NCBI RefSeq assembly: GCF_003610915.1
Contig: NZ_NSDJ01000001.1
Location: forward strand, 1,922,001 to 1,986,000
DNA from: Rahnella variigena
GTDB taxonomy: Bacteria > Pseudomonadota > Gammaproteobacteria > Enterobacterales > Enterobacteriaceae
Reading direction: 5' to 3'
Length of the DNA: 64,000 bases
Part shown: positions 46,404 to 56,147 of the stretch, piece by piece
Layout: each line of letters opens with the position of its first letter
How positions within the stretch are numbered: the stretch's first letter is position 1
The notes under the pieces: generated by a model
The model's database searches: none
What the model was told of the DNA's origin: nothing
What the model saw: only the letters and a program-made list of their open reading frames with translations
Made by a program: the position numbers and the translations under genes

Positions 46404-47648
46404 CTATCCCATCTGAACCTGATTCCTTCCAGATGTCTTTGCGCGATATAACGCGTCATCCACACGTTTAAACAGTCTGGTGAAGTCTTCTCCGGTTTCG
46501 TACTGCACCACACCGACGCTCACTGTCATCGAAGGTAAATCAGGATGCTTATACTCTTCAACGGCTAAGCGGAGCGTCTCAGCGACGTGTAATGCGCCTT
46601 CCAGACCGGTCAGCGGCAGCAAAATCAGAAACTCCTCGCCACCCCAGCGGAATACGGTATCGCTTTCGCGGATCCCCGTTTCCAGCGTTCTCGCCAGCAT
46701 CACCAGTGCATCATCGCCTTTGTTATGCCCGTGCTGATCGTTAATTGCTTTGAAATGATCGGCATCGACCAGCATCAGACTGAAATTGTGCGTGCGTTGC
46801 GGATTTTGCGTCCGCGCGTTTTCTACCAGTTGCATAAACTGGCGGCGGTTGCCCAGTCCGGTCAGCGGATCACGGAGTGCGGCGTGTTCCAGCTCCTGCT
46901 CAAGGCGCTTTTGCTCGGTAATATCGTGAATGATGCACAGCATCAGACGCACGCCATCCACGTCCACCGGGCCGGCGTAAGTCTGCACATGGCGCAGATT
47001 ACCGTCCGCCAGTTTGTGCACAAAGGTCAGCGGTTTATGTCCGCCGGGCAGACGGGCGATTTCATGCATCACCGGCAGCACGTCCTGGCCCATCGCATTG
47101 ATTTCCCAGGTGTGTCTCATGCACATTTCGTCGCGTGTATAGCCATAGAATCGTGTCGCCGCCAGATTCGCATCGACAATCTGCCCGTTATTAGCAGGGT
47201 CAATCAGCAGCATTGGCGCCGTATTAGTCTGGAAAAATCGCTCATAGAAACCGCTCTGATCACGGCGGTAAGGTCGGGCTTCGCTCAGGAACGAACCGGG
47301 TGCCGGAACGTTGGCCGCGGAGGTGTGCGTTCCTTCGAACACGATGACCGGTTCCTGCAAGCCCAATTGTGCCAGAGAAAGACGGCAGCTCAGGGGAAAG
47401 GCGCGGCCTTCTTTGTGGATGGTCCAGATTTCAATGACCTGATCGCCTTTTTGCAGATGAGGCAGATAGGACTCGAGGGATTGCAAAGACTGGACCGAAA
47501 ACTGACCGTTGCGCAGGGGGCCCAGCAAACTGTTACCCGCAAGTTTTCGGGCCGCCGTATTAGCGAAAATAATTTGCTGGTTATGTACTGAGACAACCCA
47601 GACCGGCGTGCTCAAAATGTTCAATGTTTCCAGATGGGATAGCAACAT
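46404..47648 (-). CDS. PAS-PAS-GGDEF diguanylate cyclase
   Basis: A 414-residue protein that should make cyclic di-GMP. Two PAS domains (about 8-110 and 135-250) are followed by a short helix ending DITEQKRLEQELEHAALRD and a GGDEF domain with DPLTGLGNRR and active-site GGEEF. RESD five residues before it is an intact inhibitory I-site, predicting product feedback. No membrane segment or signal peptide is visible, so it is probably a cytosolic sensor (redox, ligand or light through PAS). ATG 47648 is chosen over an in-frame TTG at 47663. No EAL domain. The gene is absent between gsk and ybaL in E. coli. Confidence 0.9.
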   Translation of the reverse strand: MLLSHLETLNILSTPVWVVSVHNQQIIFANTAARKLAGNSLLGPLRNGQFSVQSLQSLESYLPHLQKGDQVIEIWTIHKEGRAFPLSCRLSLAQLGLQEPVIVFEGTHTSAANVPAPGSFLSEARPYRRDQSGFYERFFQTNTAPMLLIDPANNGQIVDANLAATRFYGYTRDEMCMRHTWEINAMGQDVLPVMHEIARLPGGHKPLTFVHKLADGNLRHVQTYAGPVDVDGVRLMLCIIHDITEQKRLEQELEHAALRDPLTGLGNRRQFMQLVENARTQNPQRTHNFSLMLVDADHFKAINDQHGHNKGDDALVMLARTLETGIRESDTVFRWGGEEFLILLPLTGLEGALHVAETLRLAVEEYKHPDLPSMTVSVGVVQYETGEDFTRLFKRVDDALYRAKTSGRNQVQMG

Positions 47649-47757
47649 CGCAGTACCGGTCAATTTTTGACATAAAAAGAGAATACCGCGAAATGATCTG
47701 ATTAGGTGTTTTTTATGTCGCGAAAGTTAAAGGGAATTTTTTGCGGGAAGGGGGGCA

Positions 47758-47779
47758 GGCGCAGCAAAAGTACTGCGCC
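47758..47779 (-). terminator. Hairpin downstream of ybaL
   Basis: GGCGCAG (47758-47764) pairs with CTGCGCC (47773-47779), 17 nt past the ybaL stop. No T run is seen, so its role is uncertain. Confidence 0.4.
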
Positions 47780-47795
47780 CGGCGTTAGGAACAAA

Positions 47796-49487
47796 TCAGA
47801 TCGGGCAAAACGGCCTTTTTTCGTCTTCGGTCATGGCATCTATCTGCAACATATCGACCATGCTGTTGGCAATTTCACGTTCGCCCATCACTACGCGATT
47901 TGCACCACGTTCCAGGATGTAAGTCACTTCGTCATCATAATGCGCGCGGGCGATAATCTCGATATTAGGCCGTTTGGCACGCGCAGAGGCGACGATTTCT
48001 CCGGCTTCGTAACCATTCGGAATGGTCACCAGCAGCCAGCGGGCGCAGTCGAGACGCGCCAGATCCATCACTTCCTGATTGGCAGCATTGCCCAGCACCG
48101 TGCTGATGCCCTGATCGCGCAGCGCTTCGACACGCGGACGCGAATTTTCAATCACCACCAGCGGAATTCCGGCGGCCTGAAGTTTCTCACCGAGCAGGCT
48201 GCCGACACGTCCATAACCGACCAGCAGTGCGTGATTGCATAAATCGAACGGGATTTGCTTCTCGTCTTCAACGGCTTCTTCAACGCTCTGGTCTTCGATG
48301 GTTTCTGTTTTCGCCAGATATTTTTCCAGCAGCGTGAACAGCAGCGGGTTAAACATAATCGACAGAATGGCCCCCGCCAGTACCAGATTGCGGCCATGTT
48401 CAGACAGCAAACCCAGTGAAATCCCAAGGCCTGCGAGAATAAAGGCGAATTCACCAATCTGCGCCAGACTGACGGAAATCGTCAGTGCGGTGCGTTTGGA
48501 ATGCCCGAACATTTTCACCAGCAGGAACGCGGCGATGGATTTACCGAACACGATGATCGCCAGCGTGGCAATCACGGTCAGCGGTTCACGCACCAGAATC
48601 ATCGGGTCGAATAACATGCCAACCGAGACGAAAAACAGTACCGCAAACGCATCGCGCAGCGGTAACGTGTCGTGCGCTGCACGCTGGCTGAGTTCGGATT
48701 CATTGAGCACCATACCGGCGAAGAACGCACCCAGCGCGAACGACACATCAAAGAATTCGACGGCGCCGTACGCGATGCCCAGCGCCAGCGCCAGAACAGA
48801 CAGCGTAAACAGTTCGCGTGAACCGGTACTGGCGGTTTTGGCGAGGATCCATGGCACCACGCGGCGGCCGACCACCATCATCAGCACCATGAACGCAATC
48901 ACTTTACCAATGGTCACCGCCAGTCCGGTCAGCAGTTCGACCGGGCTTGAGTGATGGCTTTCCAGCATGCCGCTGAACGCAGGCAGCAGAACCAGCGTCA
49001 GCACCATCACCAGATCTTCAACAATCAGCCAGCCGATGGCGATTTGCCCGCGCTGGCTATCAATCAGTTGCCGTTCTTCCAGAGCACGCAACAGCACCAC
49101 GGTACTGGCGGTGGACAAACACAGCCCGAACACCAACCCGGTCGCCAGATCCCAGCCCATCAGACTTGATAACCCCATCCCAAGCAGCGTCGCTACCGCG
49201 ATTTGCGCTACAGCGCCGGGAATGGCTATCGACTTTACGGCGAGGAGATCTTTCAGGGAAAAATGCAGACCGACCCCAAACATCAGCAGAATGACGCCGA
49301 TTTCAGCCAGTTCCGGGGCCAGTGAGGTGTCTGCAACGAAGCCCGGTGTAAAAGGGCCGGCCAGCACGCCAGCGGCGAGATAGCCAACCAGAGGAGAAAT
49401 TCGCAGGCGGTTGGCAAGCATTCCTAACAGGAAAGCCAGGACCAGACCGCCAACGATGGTAGTGATGAGAGGCGTAGAATGATGCAT
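47796..49487 (-). CDS. ybaL: CPA2-family cation:proton antiporter YbaL
   Basis: A 563-residue inner-membrane transporter related to KefB/KefC. The N-terminal Na/H-exchanger domain has about twelve helices (GVILLMFGVGLHFSLKDLLA, GWLIVEDLVMVLTLVLLP, GAFFAGMVLNESELSQRAAH). The C-terminal TrkA-N/RCK domain (from about residue 415, NHALLVGYGRVGSLLG) binds nucleotide. Physiological substrate is not settled; potassium efflux is inferred from Kef homology. It is full length, and fsr lies 237 bp upstream on the same strand. Confidence 0.93.
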   Translation of the reverse strand: MHHSTPLITTIVGGLVLAFLLGMLANRLRISPLVGYLAAGVLAGPFTPGFVADTSLAPELAEIGVILLMFGVGLHFSLKDLLAVKSIAIPGAVAQIAVATLLGMGLSSLMGWDLATGLVFGLCLSTASTVVLLRALEERQLIDSQRGQIAIGWLIVEDLVMVLTLVLLPAFSGMLESHHSSPVELLTGLAVTIGKVIAFMVLMMVVGRRVVPWILAKTASTGSRELFTLSVLALALGIAYGAVEFFDVSFALGAFFAGMVLNESELSQRAAHDTLPLRDAFAVLFFVSVGMLFDPMILVREPLTVIATLAIIVFGKSIAAFLLVKMFGHSKRTALTISVSLAQIGEFAFILAGLGISLGLLSEHGRNLVLAGAILSIMFNPLLFTLLEKYLAKTETIEDQSVEEAVEDEKQIPFDLCNHALLVGYGRVGSLLGEKLQAAGIPLVVIENSRPRVEALRDQGISTVLGNAANQEVMDLARLDCARWLLVTIPNGYEAGEIVASARAKRPNIEIIARAHYDDEVTYILERGANRVVMGEREIANSMVDMLQIDAMTEDEKRPFCPI

Positions 49488-49678
49488 TCAGACTCCTTCT
49501 GGTTATGCATAAAGCAAATATGTTGCTGATTGTTTCTAAGTTTATGGTAAAAATCGTTTTCGCGTTGGGGAATTTTGGCCTTTTTTATTAAAAATCATCA
49601 GCAGACGATAAAAAAAATTCCAACGCGGGATTTAAATGGGTTTTATCAGGCAGATATCAAGGGAATAAGGGTTCAGAC

Positions 49679-49704
49679 GCTGCCGATATTTAACTATCGG
49701 CAGC
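49679..49704 (-). terminator. Hairpin downstream of fsr
   Basis: GCTGCCGATA (49679-49688) and TATCGGCAGC (49695-49704) form a perfect 10-bp stem 20 nt beyond the fsr stop. No T run follows on the minus strand. The rest of the 237-bp gap toward ybaL is AT-rich and shows no gene. Confidence 0.6.
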
Positions 49705-49724
49705 CGGGAAGGAAAGGTTAAGGG

Positions 49725-50936
49725 CTATTTGCGTTCAATATTTGGCAGGAATGCTGTCAGGATCCCAAGCAACGGCAGGAAGGCACAAATCTGATACACC
49801 AGTTCGATGCTGGTTTTATCCGCCACATAGCCGAGAACCGCGGCGCCCAGCCCGCCCATACCAAAGGCCAGACCGAAGAACAGGCCGGAAACCATGCCGA
49901 CTTTGCCTGGCATCAGCTCTTGCGCAAACACCAGAATGGCTGAAAATGCCGAGGCCAGGATCACGCCAATAATCACGCTAAGCACGCTGGTCCACATCAG
50001 ATTGGCATGTGGCAAAAGTAGCGTAAATGGCGCGACACCCAGAATTGAGACCCAGATGACGTATTTGCGCCCAATCCTATCGCCCACCGGCCCGCCGATG
50101 ATGGTGCCCGCTGCGACGGCAAACAGGAAGACGAATAAATGGATTTGCGCGCTTTGTACCGAGACGCCAAATTTATGGATCAGGTAAAAGGTGTAATAAC
50201 TGCTCAGGCTGGTCAGGTAGAAATACTTTGAGAAAATCAGCACCAGCAGAATACCCATCGACATCGCCACGGTTTTACGCGGCAGCAGGGTGATATTGCT
50301 GTTCACCGGGCCACGCTTTTTGGCGATCTGATTTTGCTGGCGATACCATTTACTGATTTGCAGCAGCACGACAATCCCCAGCAGCGCCGCCAGCGAGAAC
50401 CATGCGACGTTGCCTTTACCGTAAGGCGCGATGATCAGCGCCGCGAGCAACGGGCCAAGTGAAGAACCCAGATTGCCACCGACCTGGAACAGCGACTGCG
50501 CCAGCCCGTGACGTCCGCCGGAAGCCATACGCGCCACGCGCGACGATTCCGGATGGAACACCGAGGAGCCTGTGCCGACCAGCGCCGCGGCCAGCAACAC
50601 CACCGGAAAACTCTGCGCGACCGCCAGCAACAGCAGGCCGGAGAGCGTAAAGCCCATGCCGATCGGCAGAGAATAGGGTTGCGGATGCTTGTCGGTGTAA
50701 TAGCCGATAAGCGGTTGCAACAGCGAGGCGGTTATCTGATACGTCAGGGTAATCAGCCCGATTTGCGTAAAGCTCAGGGAAAACTGGTTTTGCAGTAACG
50801 GATAAATCGCCAGTATCAGCGACTGAATCATGTCATTGAGCAGATGAGAAACGCTGATCGCCGCCAGAATAGAAAACGCAGTCTTTTTGACTGCGTCTTT
50901 CTGCGGGCTGACTGGCGTTGACGTCGTGTCTGTCAT
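49725..50936 (-). CDS. fsr: MFS efflux protein Fsr (fosmidomycin resistance)
   Basis: A 403-residue major-facilitator transporter with twelve helices. It opens with a polar tail, then AFSILAAISVSHLLNDMIQS, LLQNQFSLSFTQIGLITLTY, and the characteristic GTGSSVFHPESSRVARMASG. E. coli Fsr exports fosmidomycin when overexpressed. The gene order ybaL-fsr-ybaK is conserved, but ushA, which lies between fsr and ybaK in E. coli, is missing here. Confidence 0.94.
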   Translation of the reverse strand: MTDTTSTPVSPQKDAVKKTAFSILAAISVSHLLNDMIQSLILAIYPLLQNQFSLSFTQIGLITLTYQITASLLQPLIGYYTDKHPQPYSLPIGMGFTLSGLLLLAVAQSFPVVLLAAALVGTGSSVFHPESSRVARMASGGRHGLAQSLFQVGGNLGSSLGPLLAALIIAPYGKGNVAWFSLAALLGIVVLLQISKWYRQQNQIAKKRGPVNSNITLLPRKTVAMSMGILLVLIFSKYFYLTSLSSYYTFYLIHKFGVSVQSAQIHLFVFLFAVAAGTIIGGPVGDRIGRKYVIWVSILGVAPFTLLLPHANLMWTSVLSVIIGVILASAFSAILVFAQELMPGKVGMVSGLFFGLAFGMGGLGAAVLGYVADKTSIELVYQICAFLPLLGILTAFLPNIERK

Positions 50937-50981
50937 AGCGGAGGAAGCCTTCTTATTGTAGAGGTGCAGGGTACCTGCCTG

Positions 50982-51461
50982 TCAGTCGACTTTAGCGATA
51001 TCGGCAAACTGGCCTTTGAGTAAACGGCAAAGATCGCCTGCCGCCAGTTCAATATCAAGTCCGCGTTTACCGCCTGAAACATAAATCGTGGAAAACGTCT
51101 GCGCCGGACTGTCGATCACCGTCGGCAGCAGTTTTTTCTGTCCCAGCGGACTGATGCCGCCGACCAGATAACCGGTGATGCGCTGGGCGATAGCCGGATC
51201 TGCCATGTCGGCTTTTTTGGCTTTCAGGGCTTTGGCGACCTTTTTTAAATCCAGCTTCGACGCCACCGGCGTGACGGCAACGGCCAGATTTTTGGCATCG
51301 CCGTTGAGCGAAACGAGCAGCGTTTTATAAACCTGACGCGCATCCAGCCCGAGCTTTTTCACGGCTTCATCGCCAAAATTGGTTTCATCGCTGCTGTGTT
51401 CGTACGGGTGAAGGGTAAAGCTGACGTTGTTTTTTTCCAGGAGGATGACCGCGGGTGTCAT
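50982..51461 (-). CDS. ybaK: Cys-tRNA(Pro)/Cys-tRNA(Cys) deacylase YbaK
   Basis: A 159-residue trans-editing enzyme that hydrolyses Cys mischarged onto tRNA(Pro). The INS/YbaK-domain features are the conserved Lys in [20 protein letters not shown], the [14 protein letters not shown] loop, and the C-terminal [20 protein letters not shown]. It begins [20 protein letters not shown], as in E. coli. It lies 45 bp upstream of fsr on the same strand, so it may be co-transcribed with it. Confidence 0.95.
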   Translation of the reverse strand: MTPAVILLEKNNVSFTLHPYEHSSDETNFGDEAVKKLGLDARQVYKTLLVSLNGDAKNLAVAVTPVASKLDLKKVAKALKAKKADMADPAIAQRITGYLVGGISPLGQKKLLPTVIDSPAQTFSTIYVSGGKRGLDIELAAGDLCRLLKGQFADIAKVD

Positions 51462-51618
51462 GATTACCGCCTATTTTATTTACTTTTTTGTTCGGAAAAT
51501 CGTCATCAGCTCAATCTGATGAAAACAAACAATAAAGTATGATTACTGAGCGAGGATGAAATAGTAGAGCAATGAATGGTTATTGCCAAGACCCGCCGCA
51601 GATTGATACCCTGTGCGC

Positions 51619-51714
51619 GCCGGTGCTGTGCCTGAAAAGGCCGGTACTGAAGCTATAACTAATAAAATGAAATTCCTCTTTGACTGGCCGGCCTTAAAAA
51701 CCGGCCATTTTTTT
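51619..51714 (+). ncRNA. chiX: Small regulatory RNA ChiX (SroB/MicM)
   Basis: The segment ATGAAATTCCTCTTTGACTG at 51667-51686 contains the conserved ChiX single-stranded region that base-pairs with chitoporin mRNA and binds Hfq. It is followed by terminator TGGCCGG / CCGGCCA (51685-51707) and T7. An upstream hairpin (GTGC, GCCT/AGGC, GTAC) corresponds to the 5' stem. The location between ybaK and ybaP is exactly that of E. coli chiX. The 5' end is approximate, set by a possible TTGCCA/GATACC promoter. It silences chitosugar uptake until chb mRNA titrates it. The T run overlaps the antisense ybaP stop codon. Confidence 0.88.
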
Positions 51715-52513
51715 ATCCTTTCAGCAGCTCCGGCAAATTCCCTTCGCCGTACAAATGCAGCGCACCGACTGCTACCACATAGTTTCCTGCAGGTAAGTCC
51801 AGCAGCTGTTTTTTCCAGCGCACATTTCGCTGATTCATCAGCACATCGTATAAATCACTGCTAAAGGTATTCGGAAGCTGCTCGACCGCCAGCCCTGGTT
51901 TGCTGTCCAGCCACCAGCTGATCATGGTTTGCAGCAGGCGCGCGTTGGTGTGCCAGTGCGTCAGGGTATCTTCCAGCAGTCCGAGCCCGTCGTCGGGAAG
52001 TTGCTGCAACAGCGCAAACTGCTCCTCCGGCCCTTCCAGTTCAATGACTGGCGTGTTCTGCTCTTTAGCGTTGTGCAACAGCTGATAATCGATGCCGTAA
52101 TTTCCGCGCAGTCCGAGACGCTGCGCCTGCGTGGCCTGCAACATCAGCGCGACCTGCCATGACGGCAAAGGATTAAGCGTCCACATCGACACACCCAGTT
52201 CTTCGCATAAACGTTCGACGTGCAGATATTGCGATTCAGAAAGGCGTTCAGCCAGCGGAGGATATTCGCCGGTCATACTGAAAGGGGAATCGGTGCCGCT
52301 GATATCTGCCTCGACTATCAGCGCATCGGCTTTTTTCAGGCGGCGCAACAGTTGCGCAGGCAGCGGTTGCATATCCTGCGTGCCCATATGAATACTGCCG
52401 ACCAGATGCAGGTAGCGATTGCCGGGAAGCCGGATATCCAGGGCGGGATAGGAATACTCAGCGGGAAACAGCCAGCGAAGCCAGCTGAATGCCCGGTTTA
52501 AGAAAGGCGCCAT
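51713..52513 (-). CDS. ybaP: TraB/GumN-family protein YbaP
   Basis: A 266-residue member of the TraB/GumN (Tiki-like) family. The two paired signature motifs are present: HLVGSIHMG near residue 35 and VVAVGALHLYGEGNLPELL at the C-terminus, with conserved E in VEADIS. Family members are predicted metalloproteases (Tiki), but activity of YbaP is not established. A hydrophobic N-terminal segment is weak. The stop codon overlaps the terminator T run of the convergent chiX RNA. Confidence 0.9.
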   Translation of the reverse strand: MAPFLNRAFSWLRWLFPAEYSYPALDIRLPGNRYLHLVGSIHMGTQDMQPLPAQLLRRLKKADALIVEADISGTDSPFSMTGEYPPLAERLSESQYLHVERLCEELGVSMWTLNPLPSWQVALMLQATQAQRLGLRGNYGIDYQLLHNAKEQNTPVIELEGPEEQFALLQQLPDDGLGLLEDTLTHWHTNARLLQTMISWWLDSKPGLAVEQLPNTFSSDLYDVLMNQRNVRWKKQLLDLPAGNYVVAVGALHLYGEGNLPELLKG

Positions 52514-52603
52514 AATGCAGGGTCTCCCGAAAAATGAGAGACCATGCTAACGCGGCTGCGATTTAGCGAACAGGGGAAACGTCTTGTTTTTTCGGCGTGT
52601 TTT

Positions 52604-55135
52604 TCATGACTGTCCTTTTTTAGGTGAAAAGCGCAACAGACGGTTTGCGTTGGCGACCACTGTGATGGAAGAAAGCGCCATCGCAGCACCCGCCACTATC
52701 GGGCTGAGCAGAGTTCCGGTCAGCGGATAAAGCACACCGGCGGCAACCGGAATACCAATCACGTTGTAAACAAAAGCACCCAGCAGGTTCTGCTTCATAT
52801 TTCGCAGTGTCGCCTGAGACATTGCCAGCGCATCGGCGACACCGTTCAGACCCGGGCGCATCAGCGTAATCGCCGCGGTTTCAATCGCCACGTCGCTGCC
52901 GCTGCCCATCGCAATACCGACATCCGCCTGAGCCAGCGCCGGAGCATCATTAATGCCGTCGCCAATCATCGCGACCTGCTGCCCTTTGGCCTGCAAAGCT
53001 TTGATGGCGTCGGCTTTCCCTTCCGGACGCACGCCGGCAATTACTGTGTCAATTCCCGCCTGCGCCGCAATAGCTTGCGCAGTTCGCGGGTTGTCGCCGG
53101 TCAGCATCACCAGCTGATAACCCCGCTGATGCAGGCGCTGCAACGCGCTGACGCTGTCTTCACGCAGCGGATCCCGCAGGGCAAACAGCGCCGCAATCTT
53201 GCCGTTAGCAGCCAGCAATACCGGCGTGGCACCTTCGCTGGCTAACGTATCCAGCATCGTGTCAGCCGCCTGAGTATCCACCCCGTTTTCATGCATCAGC
53301 GCCTGATTGCCCAGCAGCAGGGATTGTTCTTCCACGTCACCGCGCAAACCCAGCCCGCCAAGGGTACGGAAATTCGCGATATCAGGGATTTCCAGCCCTT
53401 GCGCTTTTTCAACAACGGCCTGGGCAAGAGGATGGTGTGAACCTTTTTCCAGTGCAGCGGCAAACCGTAAAACCTGTTGTTCACTGAAACCGCTGAACGT
53501 ATGAATGTCTGTCACTTTCGGCTGGCCTTCGGTCAGCGTGCCGGTTTTATCAAACACCAGCGTGGAAAGCGTACTGGCTTTTTGCAGTGCATCGGCATCG
53601 CGCACCAGCACACCAAACTCAGCGGCGCGTCCGACACCGGCGGTAATCGACATCGGCGTTGCCAGACCGAGCGCACAAGGACAGGCGATAATCAGTACCG
53701 TTGTGACAATCACCAGCGTATACATCAGTTGCGGTTGCGGACCAAAGAAGTACCAGATGGCACCGCTGAATAACGCAATCAGCACCACAACCGGTACGAA
53801 GACAGCAGAGATTTTATCCGCCAGTTTCCCGATTTCAGGTTTACTGCTTTGGGCTTCACGCACCAGATTAATAATGCGTGAAAGGGTGGTCTGGCTGCCG
53901 ATGGCATCTGCGCGGAACAGCACGCTGCCGTCTTTCACCAGCGTACCGGCGTGCACTTTTTCACCCTGCGATTTTTGCTGAGGGATCGGCTCCCCGGTCA
54001 GCATCGCTTCATCCATCCAGGCTTCACCACGTTGAATTTCGCCGTCAACTGGCACGCGGTCACCGGTCGTCAGGCGCAGCGTCATACCTTGCTGAACGTC
54101 AGCCAGCGGCAGGTTTTTTTCGCCTTCTTCGGTAACCACGCGAGCGGTCGGCGGGGTCAGATCCAGCAGGCGTTCGAGGGCCTGAGACGAACGCTGACGT
54201 CCGCGTTGTTCCAGCGCGTGGCCGAGGTTAATCAGACCAATAATCATCACGCTGGCTTCATAATAAAGATGACGTGCCTGCATCGGGAACGCATCCGGCC
54301 ACAGGCTGACGGCGAAGGAAAATATCCAGGCCGCACCGGTACCGAGCGACACCAGCGTGTCCATATTGGCGCTGCCGTGCATCAGGCTTTTCCAGGCGCT
54401 TCGGTAAAAATGGCCGCCCGCGACAATCATGATCAGCAATGTCAGCAGGCCGACAATCAGCCAGCCGGTCTGGTTGGTGGCGGTCACCATCATTTCACCG
54501 CCGAGTAATCCCCATAACATCATCGGGATACCCCCAGCTAAGCCAAGAGCCGCCTGCCAGCTGAAGCGGATCATACTTTTGCGTGAGGTTTGTTGCTGGC
54601 GCTCACGGCGTTTAGTTTCGTCGATAATGATTTCGGCGCCGTAACCGGCGTGTTCAACGGCGGCAATCAGCGCATTCTGGTCGGCATTACCGCTGACCAG
54701 CGCACTGCGTTCCGCCAGATTGACGCGTGCCCGTTCGACACCGCTCACGCCTTCCAGCGCCCGCTGCACTTTACTGACGCAACTGGCGCAGCTCATCCCG
54801 CTGAGCAACAGCTGCACGCTGTCGTCTGCGGTTTGTGGTGCATGAGTTTCTGCCGGAACAGGTGACGCCGCCGCTGACAGGGGTTCCGGCAAAACTTTCG
54901 CCTTATCGGTCAGCGGCTCAGATTTTGGGGATGCGTCTTCCACCACCTGTGCTTCATAACCGGCGTTAACCACGGCATCGACCAGACTCTGGCTGCTGGC
55001 ATCGCCTTTGACGATGGCTTTATCCAGAGAAACTTCAACGGCAGTCGTGCCTTCCACGGCTTCCAGCGCTTTACGCGTTGAAGCCACGCAGTGCCCGCAG
55101 GACAGGCCTTGCAGAGATAATACGGTGGTTGTCAT
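52604..55135 (-). CDS. copA: Copper-exporting P1B-type ATPase CopA
   Basis: An 843-residue inner-membrane copper(I) exporter. Two N-terminal metal-binding domains carry GLSCGHC (residues 11-17) and GMSCASC. Eight transmembrane helices contain the CPC ion site ([13 protein letters not shown]). The phosphorylation motif is DKTGTLTEG, with [16 protein letters not shown] and [16 protein letters not shown]. The start at 55135 ([16 protein letters not shown]) has AAGGA about 8 nt upstream; an in-frame frame extends to 55201 across the CueR promoter and is not coding. A frameshift signal after codon 71 should also release the first domain as a copper chaperone. E. coli glsA-ybaT, between copA and cueR, are absent. 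Confidence 0.95.
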   Translation of the reverse strand: MTTTVLSLQGLSCGHCVASTRKALEAVEGTTAVEVSLDKAIVKGDASSQSLVDAVVNAGYEAQVVEDASPKSEPLTDKAKVLPEPLSAAASPVPAETHAPQTADDSVQLLLSGMSCASCVSKVQRALEGVSGVERARVNLAERSALVSGNADQNALIAAVEHAGYGAEIIIDETKRRERQQQTSRKSMIRFSWQAALGLAGGIPMMLWGLLGGEMMVTATNQTGWLIVGLLTLLIMIVAGGHFYRSAWKSLMHGSANMDTLVSLGTGAAWIFSFAVSLWPDAFPMQARHLYYEASVMIIGLINLGHALEQRGRQRSSQALERLLDLTPPTARVVTEEGEKNLPLADVQQGMTLRLTTGDRVPVDGEIQRGEAWMDEAMLTGEPIPQQKSQGEKVHAGTLVKDGSVLFRADAIGSQTTLSRIINLVREAQSSKPEIGKLADKISAVFVPVVVLIALFSGAIWYFFGPQPQLMYTLVIVTTVLIIACPCALGLATPMSITAGVGRAAEFGVLVRDADALQKASTLSTLVFDKTGTLTEGQPKVTDIHTFSGFSEQQVLRFAAALEKGSHHPLAQAVVEKAQGLEIPDIANFRTLGGLGLRGDVEEQSLLLGNQALMHENGVDTQAADTMLDTLASEGATPVLLAANGKIAALFALRDPLREDSVSALQRLHQRGYQLVMLTGDNPRTAQAIAAQAGIDTVIAGVRPEGKADAIKALQAKGQQVAMIGDGINDAPALAQADVGIAMGSGSDVAIETAAITLMRPGLNGVADALAMSQATLRNMKQNLLGAFVYNVIGIPVAAGVLYPLTGTLLSPIVAGAAMALSSITVVANANRLLRFSPKKGQS
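54870..54929 (-). other. copA: Programmed -1 frameshift signal in copA (CopA(Z) synthesis)
   Basis: On the minus strand, codons TCC CCA AAA TCT contain the canonical slippery heptamer C CCA AAA (54929-54923). A -1 slip gives ATC then stop TGA (54920-54918), producing a 72-residue single metal-binding domain. Five nt downstream, GCCGCTGAC (54917-54909) is perfectly complementary to GTCAGCGGC (54878-54870), a stable stem that could form the stimulatory structure. This is the position and organisation of the frameshift known in E. coli copA, which yields a roughly 70-residue cytosolic chaperone. Confidence 0.85.
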
Positions 55136-55170
55136 GATCATTTTCCTTGGGTTAACTTCACTCAGGACAG

Positions 55171-55201
55171 AGGATAAACCTTCCAGCAAGGGGAAGGTCA
55201 A
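55171..55201 (-). promoter_or_regulatory. CueR-controlled promoter of copA
   Basis: On the minus strand -35 TTGACC (55201-55196) and -10 TATCCT (55176-55171) are 19 bp apart, the overlong spacing of MerR-family promoters. The spacer carries the dyad ACCTTCC ... GGAAGGT (arms at 55198-55192 and 55184-55178). This is the copper-responsive CueR operator. Confidence 0.92.
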
Positions 55202-55280
55202 GCCGCAGTCTCTGTTATTTTAATTTCATGGCGTATGATGTTCGTATCATGCGCAACAATCAGCTTGTCGTGGAGGCGAA

Positions 55281-55682
55281 ATGAACATCAGTGATGTAGC
55301 GAAAAAAACCGGTCTCACCAGTAAAGCGATTCGATTTTATGAAGAGAAGGGGCTGGTTACTGCACCGGCTCGCAGCGAAAACGGCTACCGCAGTTATGCG
55401 CAAAAACATATCGAAGAACTGACGTTATTGCGTCAGGCGCGGCAGGTCGGATTCACGCTGGAAGAGTGTCAGGAACTGGTGGCGTTATTCCACAACCCGG
55501 ATCGCCACAGTGCGGACGTGAAAGCGCGGACATTAGAAAAGGCCGCCGAAATTGCGCGGCACATTGAAGAACTGAAAGTAATGCGTGAGCGCTTACTGAC
55601 GCTGGCTGATGCCTGTCCGGGTGACGAAGGGGCAGACTGCCCGATCATTGATAACCTCAGCGGATGCTGTCATAAGCACTGA
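55281..55682 (+). CDS. cueR: MerR-family copper-responsive regulator CueR
   Basis: A 133-residue MerR-type activator. The N-terminal helix-turn-helix is [20 protein letters not shown]. The copper(I) loop is [12 protein letters not shown], whose two Cys correspond to C112 and C120 of E. coli CueR. The C-terminal tail contains GCCHKH. It senses cytoplasmic Cu(I) and twists the 19-bp spacer promoter of copA, its divergent neighbour. GGAGG precedes the ATG. Confidence 0.95.
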   Translation: MNISDVAKKTGLTSKAIRFYEEKGLVTAPARSENGYRSYAQKHIEELTLLRQARQVGFTLEECQELVALFHNPDRHSADVKARTLEKAAEIARHIEELKVMRERLLTLADACPGDEGADCPIIDNLSGCCHKH

Positions 55683-55691
55683 GATTTTGTT

Positions 55692-56147
55692 TTAGCGAGC
55701 CTCAGGTTCCACGCGCAGCGTCGCGCCTTCTACGCCGGTGATCACCACTTTGTCACCGACGTTCAGCGGCGACGCGCAAATTGCCCGCCAGCTGCTGTCA
55801 CCGATCTGTACCCGCGTAAACTGGTTAGTGACCGGTTCCAGCACGGTGGCATGAGTGCCTACTAACTGCTGGCCGCGCTGGTTCAGCGCTGAATTGCCTG
55901 CAGATTTGTCGACACGCTGATTCAGCCACTTCCACCACAGCCACGCCGCCAGAATGGTCAGCAGCGCAAACGCCGTGCCTGACCATTCCCACGGCAACGG
56001 CAGGATCCAAGTGACAGCGCCTACTAAGGCTGCCGCCACGCCGCTCCACAGCAAGTAACCACTCGCACCCACCAGCTCAGCCGCCAGCAACAGGCCGCCC
56101 AGAGACAGCCAGAATACGTGCGGATTTGCCATGAAATCGTGCAGCAT
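55692..56147 (-). CDS. ybbJ: NfeD-family membrane protein YbbJ
   Basis: A 151-residue protein with two or three N-terminal helices (FWLSLGGLLLAAELVGASGY) and a C-terminal NfeD OB-fold (about 85-150: VGTHATVLEPV, GDKVVITGVEGATLRVE). NfeD proteins partner with stomatins. The start overlaps the qmcA stop by 1 nt, so the two are translated from one message. E. coli ybbJ-qmcA is the same pair. Confidence 0.93.
   Translation of the reverse strand: MLHDFMANPHVFWLSLGGLLLAAELVGASGYLLWSGVAAALVGAVTWILPLPWEWSGTAFALLTILAAWLWWKWLNQRVDKSAGNSALNQRGQQLVGTHATVLEPVTNQFTRVQIGDSSWRAICASPLNVGDKVVITGVEGATLRVEPEAR

Noticed and set aside
46725..47591. 288-codon open frame on the plus strand
   Set aside because: Entirely antisense to the PAS-GGDEF gene, with no ribosome site or recognisable motif.
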